Shown piece after piece: positions 8,784 through 18,107 of a stretch of DNA of 57,717 bases. The stretch's first letter is position 1. Every line of letters begins with the position of its first letter. The notes below the pieces were generated by a model. It ran no database searches and was not told the origin of the DNA. It saw only the letters and a program-made list of their open reading frames with translations. This stretch comes from Marinagarivorans sp. (lineage in GTDB: Bacteria > Pseudomonadota > Gammaproteobacteria > Pseudomonadales > Cellvibrionaceae). The stretch is taken from positions 1-57,717 of the forward strand of contig JANQJB010000040.1 in the NCBI GenBank assembly GCA_028281865.1, read 5' to 3'. The translations under genes and the position numbers were made by a program.

Positions 8784-9560
8784 TTACTGCTCAACAAACG
8801 CCCGCTCAATAACATAATGACCGTTGCGGCCCCCACGCACTTCTTTAAATCCACGTTGATCCAGAAGCCCACAGAGGTCTTTTAACATACTTGGGCTACC
8901 GCAAAGCATAAAGCGATCATCGTCTAAGTTTATTTTAGGCAATCCGATCTTGTCCTCCAACTCACCTGTTGATAACAGGCCAGTTAAACGCCCCTGATTT
9001 ATATACGGCTCACGCGTGACTGTTGGAAAATAAATTAACTTTTGAGCGACTTCCTCACCAAAAAACTCGTTTTGTGGTAGTTCTTCGGTGATATATTTTT
9101 GATAAGCGAGCTCGCTTTTATAGCGCACGCCATGCGTCAAAATAATTTTATCAAATTGCTCATAAACCTCTGGGTCTTTGATGATACTCATAAATGGCGC
9201 AAGACCTGTTCCGGTACTGAGCAAGTACAGATGACGACCGGGAAACAAGTTGTCAGTGACCAAAGTACCAGTCGATTTTGTGTTTACCAAAATTTGATCG
9301 CCCGGCTTAACCTTCTGCAATTGCGAGGTCAAAGGGCCATCGGGAACTTTGATACTAAAAAACTCTAGCCTATCTTCGTAGTTTGCACTTGCCAACGAAT
9401 ACGCCCGTAGCAACGGTCGACCGTTTTCCTGTTCCAAGCCAATCATCGTAAAGTGGCCATTGCGAAACCGAAAGCCGTCGTTACGTGTGGTCGAAAAGCT
9501 GAATAGGGTGTCGTTCCAATGGTGCACATCCAAAACGGTTTCTTTTATTAAGCTACTCAT
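8784..9560 (-). CDS. fpr: Ferredoxin/flavodoxin-NADP+ reductase
   Basis: FAD enzyme exchanging electrons between NADPH and ferredoxin or flavodoxin. I start it at the ATG at 9560 (258 residues), matching the usual length and N-terminus (VHHWNDTLFSF). The FAD-binding motif is RAYSLASANY (RxYS), followed by GPLTSQLQ. The NADP-binding part has STGTGLAPF and CGSPSM. The C-terminus is short and ends in an aromatic-poor tail, as in the bacterial subclass. GGAG lies about 12 bases before the start. The LysR gene next door is divergent; in Pseudomonas the corresponding regulator FinR activates fpr under oxidative stress, and the same pairing here suggests the same control (inference). Confidence 0.93.
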   Translation of the reverse strand: MSSLIKETVLDVHHWNDTLFSFSTTRNDGFRFRNGHFTMIGLEQENGRPLLRAYSLASANYEDRLEFFSIKVPDGPLTSQLQKVKPGDQILVNTKSTGTLVTDNLFPGRHLYLLSTGTGLAPFMSIIKDPEVYEQFDKIILTHGVRYKSELAYQKYITEELPQNEFFGEEVAQKLIYFPTVTREPYINQGRLTGLLSTGELEDKIGLPKINLDDDRFMLCGSPSMLKDLCGLLDQRGFKEVRGGRNGHYVIERAFVEQ

Positions 9561-9663
9561 GGGCTTCAACGCTCCAGGTTGATCAAATAAGATTTTTATC
9601 ATAGGATGTTTTTATATAGAGGTAAAATAGATTATTTCGATATACTAAATCGGTTTCTCCGAT

Positions 9664-10545
9664 ATGCATTTCACATTGCGCCAATTACAGGTCTTTCTCG
9701 CGATCGCCCACCACCAAAACGTAACCCGTGCAGCCAGCGCACTTGCGATGTCTCAATCGGCCTGTAGCAGCGCGCTGAAAGATCTCGAGCAACAGTATGA
9801 TGTTCAGCTGTTCGATAGAGTTGGTAAGCGCTTGCAAACTAATGAGCTAGGACAAGCTATGCGTGCAAAAGCAGAAGCTTTGATTGATCAGGCAAAACTT
9901 TTGGAGCGGACCCTACTTGACCACCGCGATATCGGAGAATTGAAAATCGGCGCCACTCTGACGATTGGTAACTACTTAGCTGTAGAACTGATTCGTCAAT
10001 TTATGCAGGATTCACCCGGCGCCCGGGCTCATCTAGATGTCGCTAACACAGAAACCATCGCACATGAGATTCTGAATTTCGATATTGATATCGGCTTAAT
10101 TGAAGGCGAATACCATCACCCTGATCTGGATATCATCGCATTTCGTAATGATGAGCTCGTTTGTTTTTCTCATCCTGACCACCCCTTAGCATCCAAGAGC
10201 AAACTCAGCGATAAAGATTTGCAAAGCGCGGCCTGGATCCTACGTGAACCGGGTTCGGGCACCCGCCAAACATTTGATCGAGCTATGAGTGGTCTGCTTC
10301 CACAACTCAATATTTTATTGGAGTTGCAGCACACAGAAGCAATAAAACGTGCAGTAGAAGCAAATTTAGGTATTGCTTGCTTATCAAAAATTTCGCTCGA
10401 ACAGGCCTTCGAAAGAAAATCGCTTGTTCCTCTCAATGTTCAACATCGTAACTTTAAACGGCAATTTTACTTTGTTTTACATAAAGAAAAATATCGCACG
10501 GAGGGCATAAAAAAATGGGCGGAATTGTGCGATATCAAACTATAG
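9664..10545 (+). CDS. finR: LysR-family regulator, FinR-like
   Basis: 293 residues: N-terminal winged helix-turn-helix (LRQLQVFLAIAHHQNVTRAA, then ALAMSQSACSSALKDLE), then the LysR effector-binding domain with GELKIGATLTIGNYL and REPGSGTR. It is transcribed away from fpr with about 100 bases between the two start codons, the arrangement of finR-fprA in pseudomonads. That synteny and the overall sequence type support the name; a CysB- or YeiE-like regulator is the alternative. The shared spacer is AT-rich and should contain the operator, but I cannot mark a single convincing T-N11-A site. A strong terminator hairpin follows the gene. Confidence 0.85.
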   Translation: MHFTLRQLQVFLAIAHHQNVTRAASALAMSQSACSSALKDLEQQYDVQLFDRVGKRLQTNELGQAMRAKAEALIDQAKLLERTLLDHRDIGELKIGATLTIGNYLAVELIRQFMQDSPGARAHLDVANTETIAHEILNFDIDIGLIEGEYHHPDLDIIAFRNDELVCFSHPDHPLASKSKLSDKDLQSAAWILREPGSGTRQTFDRAMSGLLPQLNILLELQHTEAIKRAVEANLGIACLSKISLEQAFERKSLVPLNVQHRNFKRQFYFVLHKEKYRTEGIKKWAELCDIKL

Positions 10546-10570
10546 GAAACGCTGACTAAACTCAGCAATA

Positions 10571-10602
10571 CAGAGGTTCCAAAACCTCTGCCAAATTTTT
10601 TG
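10571..10602 (+). terminator. Rho-independent terminator of the FinR-like gene
   Basis: Perfect 8-bp stem CAGAGGTT (10571-10578) and AACCTCTG (10583-10590) with loop CCAA, followed by CCAAATTTTTTG. The T-run is on the plus-strand side, so it serves the LysR gene ending at 10545. Confidence 0.85.
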
Positions 10603-10620
10603 ATCTTGTGAGACGACAGG

Positions 10621-12858
10621 CTAGTGATTGGGGCGATGCGCCTGTAGCCATTTGTGTAGCTCAACTGCGGGCATTGGCCTTGCGTACAAAAACCCTTGCA
10701 TTTCATCGCAGTCCAAATTACGCAACAATTGCGCTTGTTCCTCTGTTTCAACGCCCTCAGCAATAACATTTAAGTTAAGCGCACGCGCCAAATTAACAAT
10801 CATTTGTACGATTTCACGCCCGCGTTTCGACTCGGTCGTTTGCACAAAAGATTTATCAATTTTTAAGCAATCAAGAGGCATATCTTGTAGATAGTTCAGC
10901 GAAGAAAAACCGGTTCCAAAATCGTCGATTGCCAAACAAAATCCCATTGCTTTCATCATTTTTAACTTTTCGATAATGGCAACAATATCGCCCATTGCAA
11001 TCGATTCTGTTATTTCCAATTCTACGTAATTCGTATCCAAAGAGAATTCACTCATGACACGCTTTAAAGTCTCAACAATATCCTGCTGCTGCAGTTGTGC
11101 GACACTTAAATTCACTGCCATCTTTACATTGCTCAAACCCATATTTTGTAATTCATTTAATTCCGATAAGGCCTTGCGTAAAACCCATTCTCCCATCCGT
11201 ATAATTAAACCCGACTGCTCAGCAAGTGGTATAAAATCAGCAGGAGATACAAAGTTCCCTTCGCGGTTACGCCAACGCAACAATGCTTCAAACCCACGAA
11301 CCTCCAAAGTTTTTAAACACAATTTGGGTTGATAAACCAAAAATAACTCATCCAACTCAAACGCTGTTCTCAAGTTTTTCAACATATCGAGCCTACTACA
11401 GGCCTGATCAATCATTGAGTGATGGTAAATTACAACCTCGCCACGGTGTGACTTTTTAGCTTGTTTTAAAACAATGCTCGCGTCTTTAATTACTTCACTG
11501 CCACTCGACTGCATTTCATTAGCCGGAACTACGCCAACAGTCACAGACAACAGCTGCAATTCACCCCCAATTTCAAACGGGTCGCTAAACGGTTGTTTTA
11601 TTCTTTCGTTGGTAATGTAACTCGGCGGCCCGAAGACGGCAAAAACGTCGCTGGATATTCTGGCTACTGTACAAGGAGAATAAAAGCGATTTTTCAAACG
11701 ATCAGCCGTTACCTGCAAGATCTTATCGCCATATTCTTGACCTAGCGATGCATTAATTTCTGCAAAATTATCAATATCTACCAACGCTAACGCATAGTCT
11801 TTACCCTTTTCCGCCGCCAGGTGCTGATCTATCACATTTTCAAGTGCGGTGCGATTAGGCAAATCAACTAACGAATCGTGATAAGCTTGTGTTTTTAATT
11901 TTTCAACATAGGTAATATTATCGGTACAAATTGAAATATTACTGGAAAATAGTTCCAATAAATATTTATCTATGTCAGGCACCCTAGCTGTACTCGAGAT
12001 CAAACAGCACATTTCGCCTCTAATCGGACTTCCTATATAGAGAACAACAATATTATCCTCTACTACGTTTGATTTTTTAGAAAAACTTTTTTCGATTAAT
12101 TTTTTTTCGTGTTCGAAGCTGAGCGATGCTAGCGTCTTTTCTTCTTCGGAGACATAGCGCCCTAGTGCTGATATGATTGTAGCTTCTGCTTGATTTTCTA
12201 ATTCCTTACCACAAATAAATCCGACAGGTTCGACGGCTAACAACGAAGCTACCTGAGCGATAATACTTTTGTAGAATGAAATCCCACTACGGCGAGCCAT
12301 TAAATTGGATGTGGATTGGATGACGCTATCCAATCCCTTTCGACCCTCTTCTATTTCGCATATCTGCTGATAGGATCGAAGCGCTGATGTAAGGCAGGTA
12401 TACAAACTCTGTTGTGTAATTTCAGACTTTAATTTGTAATCGTTAATATCGTAGTCTCGCACTACCGCTATGCCGGGTGCTTGATTCGGTTCTCCTGTCC
12501 GTAAAATAATACGTGTATTTTTTATTTTGAGCTCATCACGAATAATACTTACCATATCAAGGCCCGCATTTGACGACTCCATAACAACATCTAGGAACAC
12601 TACCGCGATACCATTTTCGTTAGCCAAAATATCCTGCGCCTCTTTAGCACTATAGGCGTGATAAAATTTTAATTCACGGCCAAGTATGCTCATGCCTTTT
12701 AGCGCAAATTTAGTGGCTGCGTGCACGTCCTCATCATCGTCAACAATTAATATTCGCCAATAACTCGTATCGACTTTTATTTCTTGTTTTAGTATTGGCG
12801 ATTCTTTTTCTTCATCGGCAAAGACTAGCAAATCGTTTTTTCGATGAAAGTCATTCAT
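10621..12858 (-). CDS. Response regulator REC-DUF3369-GGDEF-EAL, probable c-di-GMP phosphodiesterase
   Basis: 745 residues from the ATG at 12858; further upstream the frame overlaps the kinase gene and has no family match. Order: REC domain (RILIVDDDED, phospho-acceptor D90 in VVFLDVVM), a DUF3369 sensor region (~residues 165-330), a GGDEF-type domain in which the active loop reads ISSDVF, and a C-terminal EAL domain. The EAL domain keeps EALLRW, the Asn in NLSVAQLQ, ELEITES, DDFGTGFSS, KIDKSF and EGVETEEQ. The cyclase half should therefore be inactive and the phosphodiesterase half active. It lies 52 bases after the histidine kinase gene on the same strand and is most likely that kinase's partner. 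Output would be lowered c-di-GMP when the REC domain is phosphorylated (direction is inference). Confidence 0.9.
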   Translation of the reverse strand: MNDFHRKNDLLVFADEEKESPILKQEIKVDTSYWRILIVDDDEDVHAATKFALKGMSILGRELKFYHAYSAKEAQDILANENGIAVVFLDVVMESSNAGLDMVSIIRDELKIKNTRIILRTGEPNQAPGIAVVRDYDINDYKLKSEITQQSLYTCLTSALRSYQQICEIEEGRKGLDSVIQSTSNLMARRSGISFYKSIIAQVASLLAVEPVGFICGKELENQAEATIISALGRYVSEEEKTLASLSFEHEKKLIEKSFSKKSNVVEDNIVVLYIGSPIRGEMCCLISSTARVPDIDKYLLELFSSNISICTDNITYVEKLKTQAYHDSLVDLPNRTALENVIDQHLAAEKGKDYALALVDIDNFAEINASLGQEYGDKILQVTADRLKNRFYSPCTVARISSDVFAVFGPPSYITNERIKQPFSDPFEIGGELQLLSVTVGVVPANEMQSSGSEVIKDASIVLKQAKKSHRGEVVIYHHSMIDQACSRLDMLKNLRTAFELDELFLVYQPKLCLKTLEVRGFEALLRWRNREGNFVSPADFIPLAEQSGLIIRMGEWVLRKALSELNELQNMGLSNVKMAVNLSVAQLQQQDIVETLKRVMSEFSLDTNYVELEITESIAMGDIVAIIEKLKMMKAMGFCLAIDDFGTGFSSLNYLQDMPLDCLKIDKSFVQTTESKRGREIVQMIVNLARALNLNVIAEGVETEEQAQLLRNLDCDEMQGFLYARPMPAVELHKWLQAHRPNH

Positions 12859-12910
12859 AGAGTTGCCTATTTCAATTTTATCTATCGGGTTAATATCGGG
12901 CTTGTTAATA

Positions 12911-14497
12911 CTAACTCGCAATTGCCTGTTTAATTTCGCAGTCTGGCGCCACAAGCGGTATTTCAATGTGAAAGGTCGTTCCACAATTTGCGACAGACTC
13001 AACGTCGATAGTACCGTTCAATACCCCGGTAACAATGTTATGCACAATATGCATTCCTAATCCGTTGCCACCCTCTCCGAGCTTGGTTGTAAAAAAAGGA
13101 TCAAATATTTTCTTCAAATTGGTATCGCTAATTCCCACACCATTATCTGCGACAGATATTTTGACTTTATCGCTGCCAACCATTTTGTACGAAATACATA
13201 TTTTTCCAGTTTCCTTTCCTTCAAAAGCATGAATAATGGCATTGTTGACTAAATTTGAAATAACTTGGCCGAGTGGCCCAGGAAAGCTGTCTAACCTGAC
13301 CTCTTCTCCTGTTTGAATATCTACTTGATACGGTGTTTTTTTTAAGGTTGGCGATAGAGTTGTTATGATTTCATTAATCAACGTGAGCAATTCAAAATTG
13401 CGCCGCTTAGCACTTGTCTGATCAACCGCAGTTTGTTTAAAGCTCTTAACAAGCTCTGAAGCTTTCTCAAGGTTTTTCTCGACCAGCATTGTGCCTTCTT
13501 GCATATCCGACAAATATTCATCGAACATAGAGCGAGTCATACCATTTTCTACAGCGCTGACCAAGTCGTTTGTACTCACGCGCAGCGAAGTAGCTACCGT
13601 TAAACCATTGCCCAGTGGAGTATTCAGTTCGTGCGCAACACCGGCCACTAGCGCACCAAGGGCGGCCAGCTTTTCAGATTGCACAAGGTTTGCTTGAGCT
13701 TTTTGCAATTGCTCCATCGCATCCATCAAATCAAGGTTCAGTACGGAAAGCTCTGAAGTGCGATCGGCAACCCTTTTTTCCAAATGGTTAACATGCGATC
13801 CAAGTGAAGAACGCATAATTTCGAGCTGCTGAGAGAGCTCACCAAATTCATCCCTTTGCAACGGCGGAACCTCTGTTTTTAAATCGCCGTTTGCTATACG
13901 CTTTGCACACTCTCGCAATTCACCGAGAGGTTTGAAAACCCTCTTATTCAAAACAATACTTAACACTGAAAGAGATATAACTAATTGAACAACAATAATA
14001 ATAATGAGGGACTTTGACTCGCGACGCGCACTTTCATGTGCAGCTTGAAGGCTATAATGTGTTTCTACTTCCCCTAATATTTGATCTTGATATGTGATCT
14101 TGCGAATCAAAACAATATTGTCGTCATTGCCTCCGTTATTTTTTGGGACATAATCGCTATTTTGATAACTCAAAAAAGAGGTTCCAATTTCATCACGTAC
14201 ATCGATTAACACTATCGATCGATCAATACTGACACTTTCAATGAGGGGCTTACCGAGTTCAGGAGAAATATTCCATAATGCTACTTTTAACCCTCCTTGA
14301 AGGAGGTCGGCATATTTATTGGCAGTGATAATACTATCTTGTGTAATTGTTTTAATGCGGTTCTGTTGTATTACAATAACACCACAAACCACAGCAGGCA
14401 CGACTATAGACAAAAAAGCTGCGCACGCAACAAATCGCCGTAAGCTGCCCGGCTTTGCTAGCTGGGTTAATGTCTTTCGTCCAATAGGCACCGCCAT
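12911..14497 (-). CDS. Membrane sensor histidine kinase
   Basis: 528 residues. TM helices at ~22-44 and ~163-185 flank a periplasmic sensor region of about 115 residues. HAMP follows (RVFKPLGELRECAKRIANGD), then a coiled coil. The dimerisation/phosphorylation box GVAHELNTPLG places the phospho-His at 289. ATPase motifs are NLVNNAIIHAF, DNGVGISD and GGNGLGMHI. HELNTPLG-type kinases are commonly paired with DUF3369 regulators, as here. Start choice: the ATG at 14497 has GAGGG directly against it; the GTG two codons later (14491) would have better spacing. The ligand is unknown; the divergent solute-binding-like gene upstream may supply the signal. Confidence 0.9.
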   Translation of the reverse strand: MAVPIGRKTLTQLAKPGSLRRFVACAAFLSIVVPAVVCGVIVIQQNRIKTITQDSIITANKYADLLQGGLKVALWNISPELGKPLIESVSIDRSIVLIDVRDEIGTSFLSYQNSDYVPKNNGGNDDNIVLIRKITYQDQILGEVETHYSLQAAHESARRESKSLIIIIVVQLVISLSVLSIVLNKRVFKPLGELRECAKRIANGDLKTEVPPLQRDEFGELSQQLEIMRSSLGSHVNHLEKRVADRTSELSVLNLDLMDAMEQLQKAQANLVQSEKLAALGALVAGVAHELNTPLGNGLTVATSLRVSTNDLVSAVENGMTRSMFDEYLSDMQEGTMLVEKNLEKASELVKSFKQTAVDQTSAKRRNFELLTLINEIITTLSPTLKKTPYQVDIQTGEEVRLDSFPGPLGQVISNLVNNAIIHAFEGKETGKICISYKMVGSDKVKISVADNGVGISDTNLKKIFDPFFTTKLGEGGNGLGMHIVHNIVTGVLNGTIDVESVANCGTTFHIEIPLVAPDCEIKQAIAS

Positions 14498-14680
14498 CCC
14501 TCTGTAGTAAGGTTGAACCTAGGTGAAACTTCACTATCTCTTTGACTATAGTAGATGTAAGCACTAACAACACGCCCTTTTGATCATAAAAACACCAGCT
14601 TTTCATTGAAGAATCGGGTGTATGGATTTGCGTTTTTGTGACCGGACACATTGGTTAATCAACCTTTACTAACAATTTTG

Positions 14681-15646
14681 ATGTTTTTAATTAGGAATCG
14701 AAATAACTTCTACCTCTTTCGAACGCCCCGTCGTTTGTATGTCTATGTTATTTCGTATATTTTGTTTTTGCTCTGTTTTAAGATTGCTCTGCTGCCAGCG
14801 GACGAAAATACCATCAAGCATTACGGTCACGGTTTCACGCCTAACTTACGTATTTATACGGAAGACTATTTGAGGCTAATCGCTAACGAAAGCAAACACC
14901 GTTTCGGTCCATACAATTTCGTTGTTTATTCAAAGCCGTTATCGCCGAACCGCTCTATGAAAAAGGCTGAGAGAGGAGACGAAATCAATGTACTATTTAA
15001 ATCGTTTTGGGATGGTGAATATGTAAATGAGGACGAAATGGAGCGCATGGATATCCCTGTTTTTTTTGGCATGCTCGGTTTGAGGTCCGTCATCGCCAAA
15101 CCTGAATCACTTGCGCAAATAAACTCAATCAGAAGCTTGCAGCAACTCAGAAAATTTTCGGCGGGTTTTGGTGCTCGTTGGGTCGACTCAGAAGTCTTCA
15201 GACACAATAATCTTAACGTTGTCGAAGCTAATAATTACCGCAATTTATTTCCGATGCTTACCAATGGGCGATTTGATTATATCCCCCTCGGCCAACTCGA
15301 AGCAAAACAGGCGGTCACAGAAAATCAGCAATTTTATTTCGATTTTGTTATCGTAGAATCGCCCAAGATTTTTTACCCAATGCCGGTTTACTTATATGTG
15401 AGTAAAAATGCAAATGGATTATACAAACGTTTGAATTACGGTGCTCAACGAGCGATAAAAAATGGCAAAATGGAAAATCTTTTTCGCCAACATTTTAAAG
15501 CCGATCTACCACAGTCATCGGAAAAGGATGCTAAAGTACCGTTGATATTACTTTCTAATCCACGTTTTTCTAAAAACAAAAACCAAGTATTTACTAAAAA
15601 CTTTTTAGAAATGTACGGCCATCATTTTATTCCGATCGACAAGTGA
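14681..15646 (+). CDS. Periplasmic solute-binding-like protein (SBP_bac_3 type), possible sensory partner
   Basis: 321 residues from the ATG at 14681 (a TTG at 14651 is possible but worse). One N-terminal hydrophobic helix (YVYVISYILFLLCFKIAL) acts as signal or anchor. The rest has the layout of extracellular solute-binding proteins of family 3: INVLFKSFWDG, a hinge, LTNGRFDYIPLGQLEAK ('.l..Grid....'), MPVYLYVSKNANG and a C-terminal helix. No ABC permease or ATPase is nearby. Its gene is divergent from the histidine kinase, so I infer a signal-sensing rather than a transport role. Sequence conservation is low and I cannot name a ligand. Confidence 0.65.
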   Translation: MFLIRNRNNFYLFRTPRRLYVYVISYILFLLCFKIALLPADENTIKHYGHGFTPNLRIYTEDYLRLIANESKHRFGPYNFVVYSKPLSPNRSMKKAERGDEINVLFKSFWDGEYVNEDEMERMDIPVFFGMLGLRSVIAKPESLAQINSIRSLQQLRKFSAGFGARWVDSEVFRHNNLNVVEANNYRNLFPMLTNGRFDYIPLGQLEAKQAVTENQQFYFDFVIVESPKIFYPMPVYLYVSKNANGLYKRLNYGAQRAIKNGKMENLFRQHFKADLPQSSEKDAKVPLILLSNPRFSKNKNQVFTKNFLEMYGHHFIPIDK

Positions 15647-15694
15647 ACTGGCCGAGGCATTCGCAGAATTTATTTCAACTATAGGAAGCTCTGA

Positions 15695-17941
15695 TTAATC
15701 TTCACGTTCAATTCGGTCCACTTTCTGAAAACCACGCGGTAATTTATGCCCTCTTTTTCCACGCTCACCACGATAGTGATCCATATCCTTCAGCTGCACA
15801 GCAATAAAGCGTTTTCCTGCCCAAACTTTTAGTGTCTGTTTACCCGACATCACGGTTAATCCAGCTACAAACTCTTCTCGAGCCTCCACTCGTCCGCTCG
15901 GAATGCCGATAATTTTATTGCCTTTGCCTTTACCTAATATCGGTAATTCGTCAATCGGGAAAACAAGCATTCGTCCCTCATTTGAAACGGCGACGACAAA
16001 ACTTTCGCTAAAGTCTTCAAAATAAACGGGAGAAAGAACACGACCTCCCTTAGGTAAATTAAGTAAGGCTTTTCCCGCCTTGTTTTTCGACGGTAGCTCA
16101 TCAAGTTTAGTAACGAACCCATATCCGGCATCCGACGCAATCACCGCATAACCTTTTTTATCCGCCATCAACAAACCCTCAAACGTTGCACCACTTGGCG
16201 GATTTAAATGGCTTGTCAGCGGGTCGCCTTGCCCACGTGCAGACGGCAATGTATGCGAAGTGATAGCGTAAACTCTTCCAGTAGAATCGAATAAAAGCGA
16301 CTGTTGATTCGTTTTTCCTTTAACAGAAAACTTGTAAGCATCACCGGACTTATAATTTAAGCTGGCTGGATCTATATCGTGACCTTTAGCAGCGCGTATC
16401 CAACCTTTTTCGGACAGTACAACGGTTACCGGATCACTGCTTATGAGTTCAGTTTCACTAAATGCTTGCGCCTCCTCCCGTTTGACAATTTGCGAGCGGC
16501 GCGCATCAGCATATTCATCGATAACAGCGAGTAATTCCTTTTTAATTAAGGTTTTTAAACGTCGTTCTGAATTGAGTGTGGTTTCCAGCTCTTCTTTCTC
16601 TTTTGCAAGCTGGCTCTGCTCAGAGCGAATTTTCATTTCCTCTAAACGCGCAAGTTGTCGCAAGCGTGTATCGAGTATGTAATTAGCCTGCTCCTCACTG
16701 AGTTTAAAGCGCTTCTTTAATTCTTCCTTCGGTTTATCTTCAGTACGAATGATATGAATCACTTCATCCAAATTAAGATAAGCAATTAACATCCCTTCCA
16801 ATAAATGTAAACGGCGATCAACCCAGTTAAGCCGGTGCGTCAAGCGTCGTTTTACAACGTCGGTTCTAAAACTTAACCATTCAGCCAAAATTTTATTTAG
16901 CGATTTGACTTCCGGCCGGCCATCAATGCCAATCACGTTCATATTGACACGGTAATTTCGCTCCAAATCTGTTGTCGCAAACAGATGGCTCATCACAGCC
17001 TCGTAGTCAATGCGAGCAGAGCGCGCTACCAAAACCAGTCGCATCGGATTTTCATGATCTGATTCGTCGCGCACATCGACCAGCATGGGTAATTTCTTGG
17101 ATTGAATCTGAGCTGCGACTTGCTCTTGAATCTTAGCCCCACTTGTCTGATGTGGAAGCGCAGTAATAATAATATCGCTGTCTTCTCTCTCCCATTTTGC
17201 GCGCATCTTTATTGAGCCGCGACCAGTTTCGTAGGTCCTGAGGATGTCGTCAGGCGACGTAATAATCTCGGCATCCGTTGGAAAATCTGGGCCTTTAATA
17301 AACTGGCACAAATCCGCTGTAGTAGATTTAGGTTTTTCCAACAGATGAATTGTGGCTTGAATAACTTCCTTTAAATTATGCGGCAGAATATCGGTGGCCA
17401 TCCCCACAGCAATTCCGGAACCGCCGTTTAATAGCACGGTAGGCGCGCGCGAAGGCAAAAATTGAGGCTCCTCAAGCGTGCCGTCAAAATTAGCTTGCCA
17501 CTCCACTGTTCCCTGGCCAAGTTCCGATAAAAGCACATCTGAAAATGCCGTCAGTTTTGACTCCGTGTAGCGCATTGCCGCGAAGGACTTTGGATCGTCA
17601 GTCGACCCCCAGTTTCCCTGCCCGTCAACTAATGGGTAACGAAACGAAAAAGGCTGTGCCATCAATACCATCGCTTCGTAAGCAGCTGAATCTCCGTGCG
17701 GATGGAATTTACCGATAACATCGCCCACAGTACGAGCTGATTTTTTGTATTTTGCCGACGCTTTTAATCCCAGCTCACTCATTGCGTAGACAATACGGCG
17801 CTGCACCGGTTTTAATCCGTCACCAATAAATGGCAATGCACGGTCAAGTATGACGTACATTGAATAGTCTAAATATGCTTTTTCAGTAAATTGTTTTAGC
17901 GGAAGGGTTTCGTCAGCAAAAGGAATCAGCGATTCGGTCAT
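15695..17941 (-). CDS. parC: DNA topoisomerase IV subunit A
   Basis: 748 residues, the usual length. The ATP-independent DNA cleavage subunit that, with ParE, decatenates daughter chromosomes. The quinolone-resistance region reads [13 protein letters not shown], with the Ser and Glu of wild-type susceptible enzymes. The catalytic Tyr is in [10 protein letters not shown]. The C-terminal beta-pinwheel carries several GxxxG-type blades ([25 protein letters not shown]). It sits downstream of the DUF748 gene on the same strand with a 166-base spacer holding a strong inverted repeat; parE is not in the window. Confidence 0.97.
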   Translation of the reverse strand: MTESLIPFADETLPLKQFTEKAYLDYSMYVILDRALPFIGDGLKPVQRRIVYAMSELGLKASAKYKKSARTVGDVIGKFHPHGDSAAYEAMVLMAQPFSFRYPLVDGQGNWGSTDDPKSFAAMRYTESKLTAFSDVLLSELGQGTVEWQANFDGTLEEPQFLPSRAPTVLLNGGSGIAVGMATDILPHNLKEVIQATIHLLEKPKSTTADLCQFIKGPDFPTDAEIITSPDDILRTYETGRGSIKMRAKWEREDSDIIITALPHQTSGAKIQEQVAAQIQSKKLPMLVDVRDESDHENPMRLVLVARSARIDYEAVMSHLFATTDLERNYRVNMNVIGIDGRPEVKSLNKILAEWLSFRTDVVKRRLTHRLNWVDRRLHLLEGMLIAYLNLDEVIHIIRTEDKPKEELKKRFKLSEEQANYILDTRLRQLARLEEMKIRSEQSQLAKEKEELETTLNSERRLKTLIKKELLAVIDEYADARRSQIVKREEAQAFSETELISSDPVTVVLSEKGWIRAAKGHDIDPASLNYKSGDAYKFSVKGKTNQQSLLFDSTGRVYAITSHTLPSARGQGDPLTSHLNPPSGATFEGLLMADKKGYAVIASDAGYGFVTKLDELPSKNKAGKALLNLPKGGRVLSPVYFEDFSESFVVAVSNEGRMLVFPIDELPILGKGKGNKIIGIPSGRVEAREEFVAGLTVMSGKQTLKVWAGKRFIAVQLKDMDHYRGERGKRGHKLPRGFQKVDRIERED

Positions 17942-17994
17942 ATATGAGATCTACTACTGTTACTCAAAAATAATTTAGGAAGGCGGAGGGTTTT

Positions 17995-18031
17995 GATCAC
18001 TTAAAGCTCGGTCACCAAGTTTTAAGTGATC
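17995..18031. promoter_or_regulatory. 11-bp inverted repeat between DUF748 gene and parC
   Basis: GATCACTTAAA (17995-18005) and TTTAAGTGATC (18021-18031) are perfect complements with a 15-base loop. There is no T-run after it in the minus direction, so it is not a standard terminator. It may be an operator or leader structure of parC, whose start is 54 bases further on. Confidence 0.5.
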
Positions 18032-18107
18032 TTATTGCAATTTTGGATACAAATACAAATTTCTTAAAAACAAATATCCTAAACAAATGTCATTTGAATA
18101 CGCTTTA

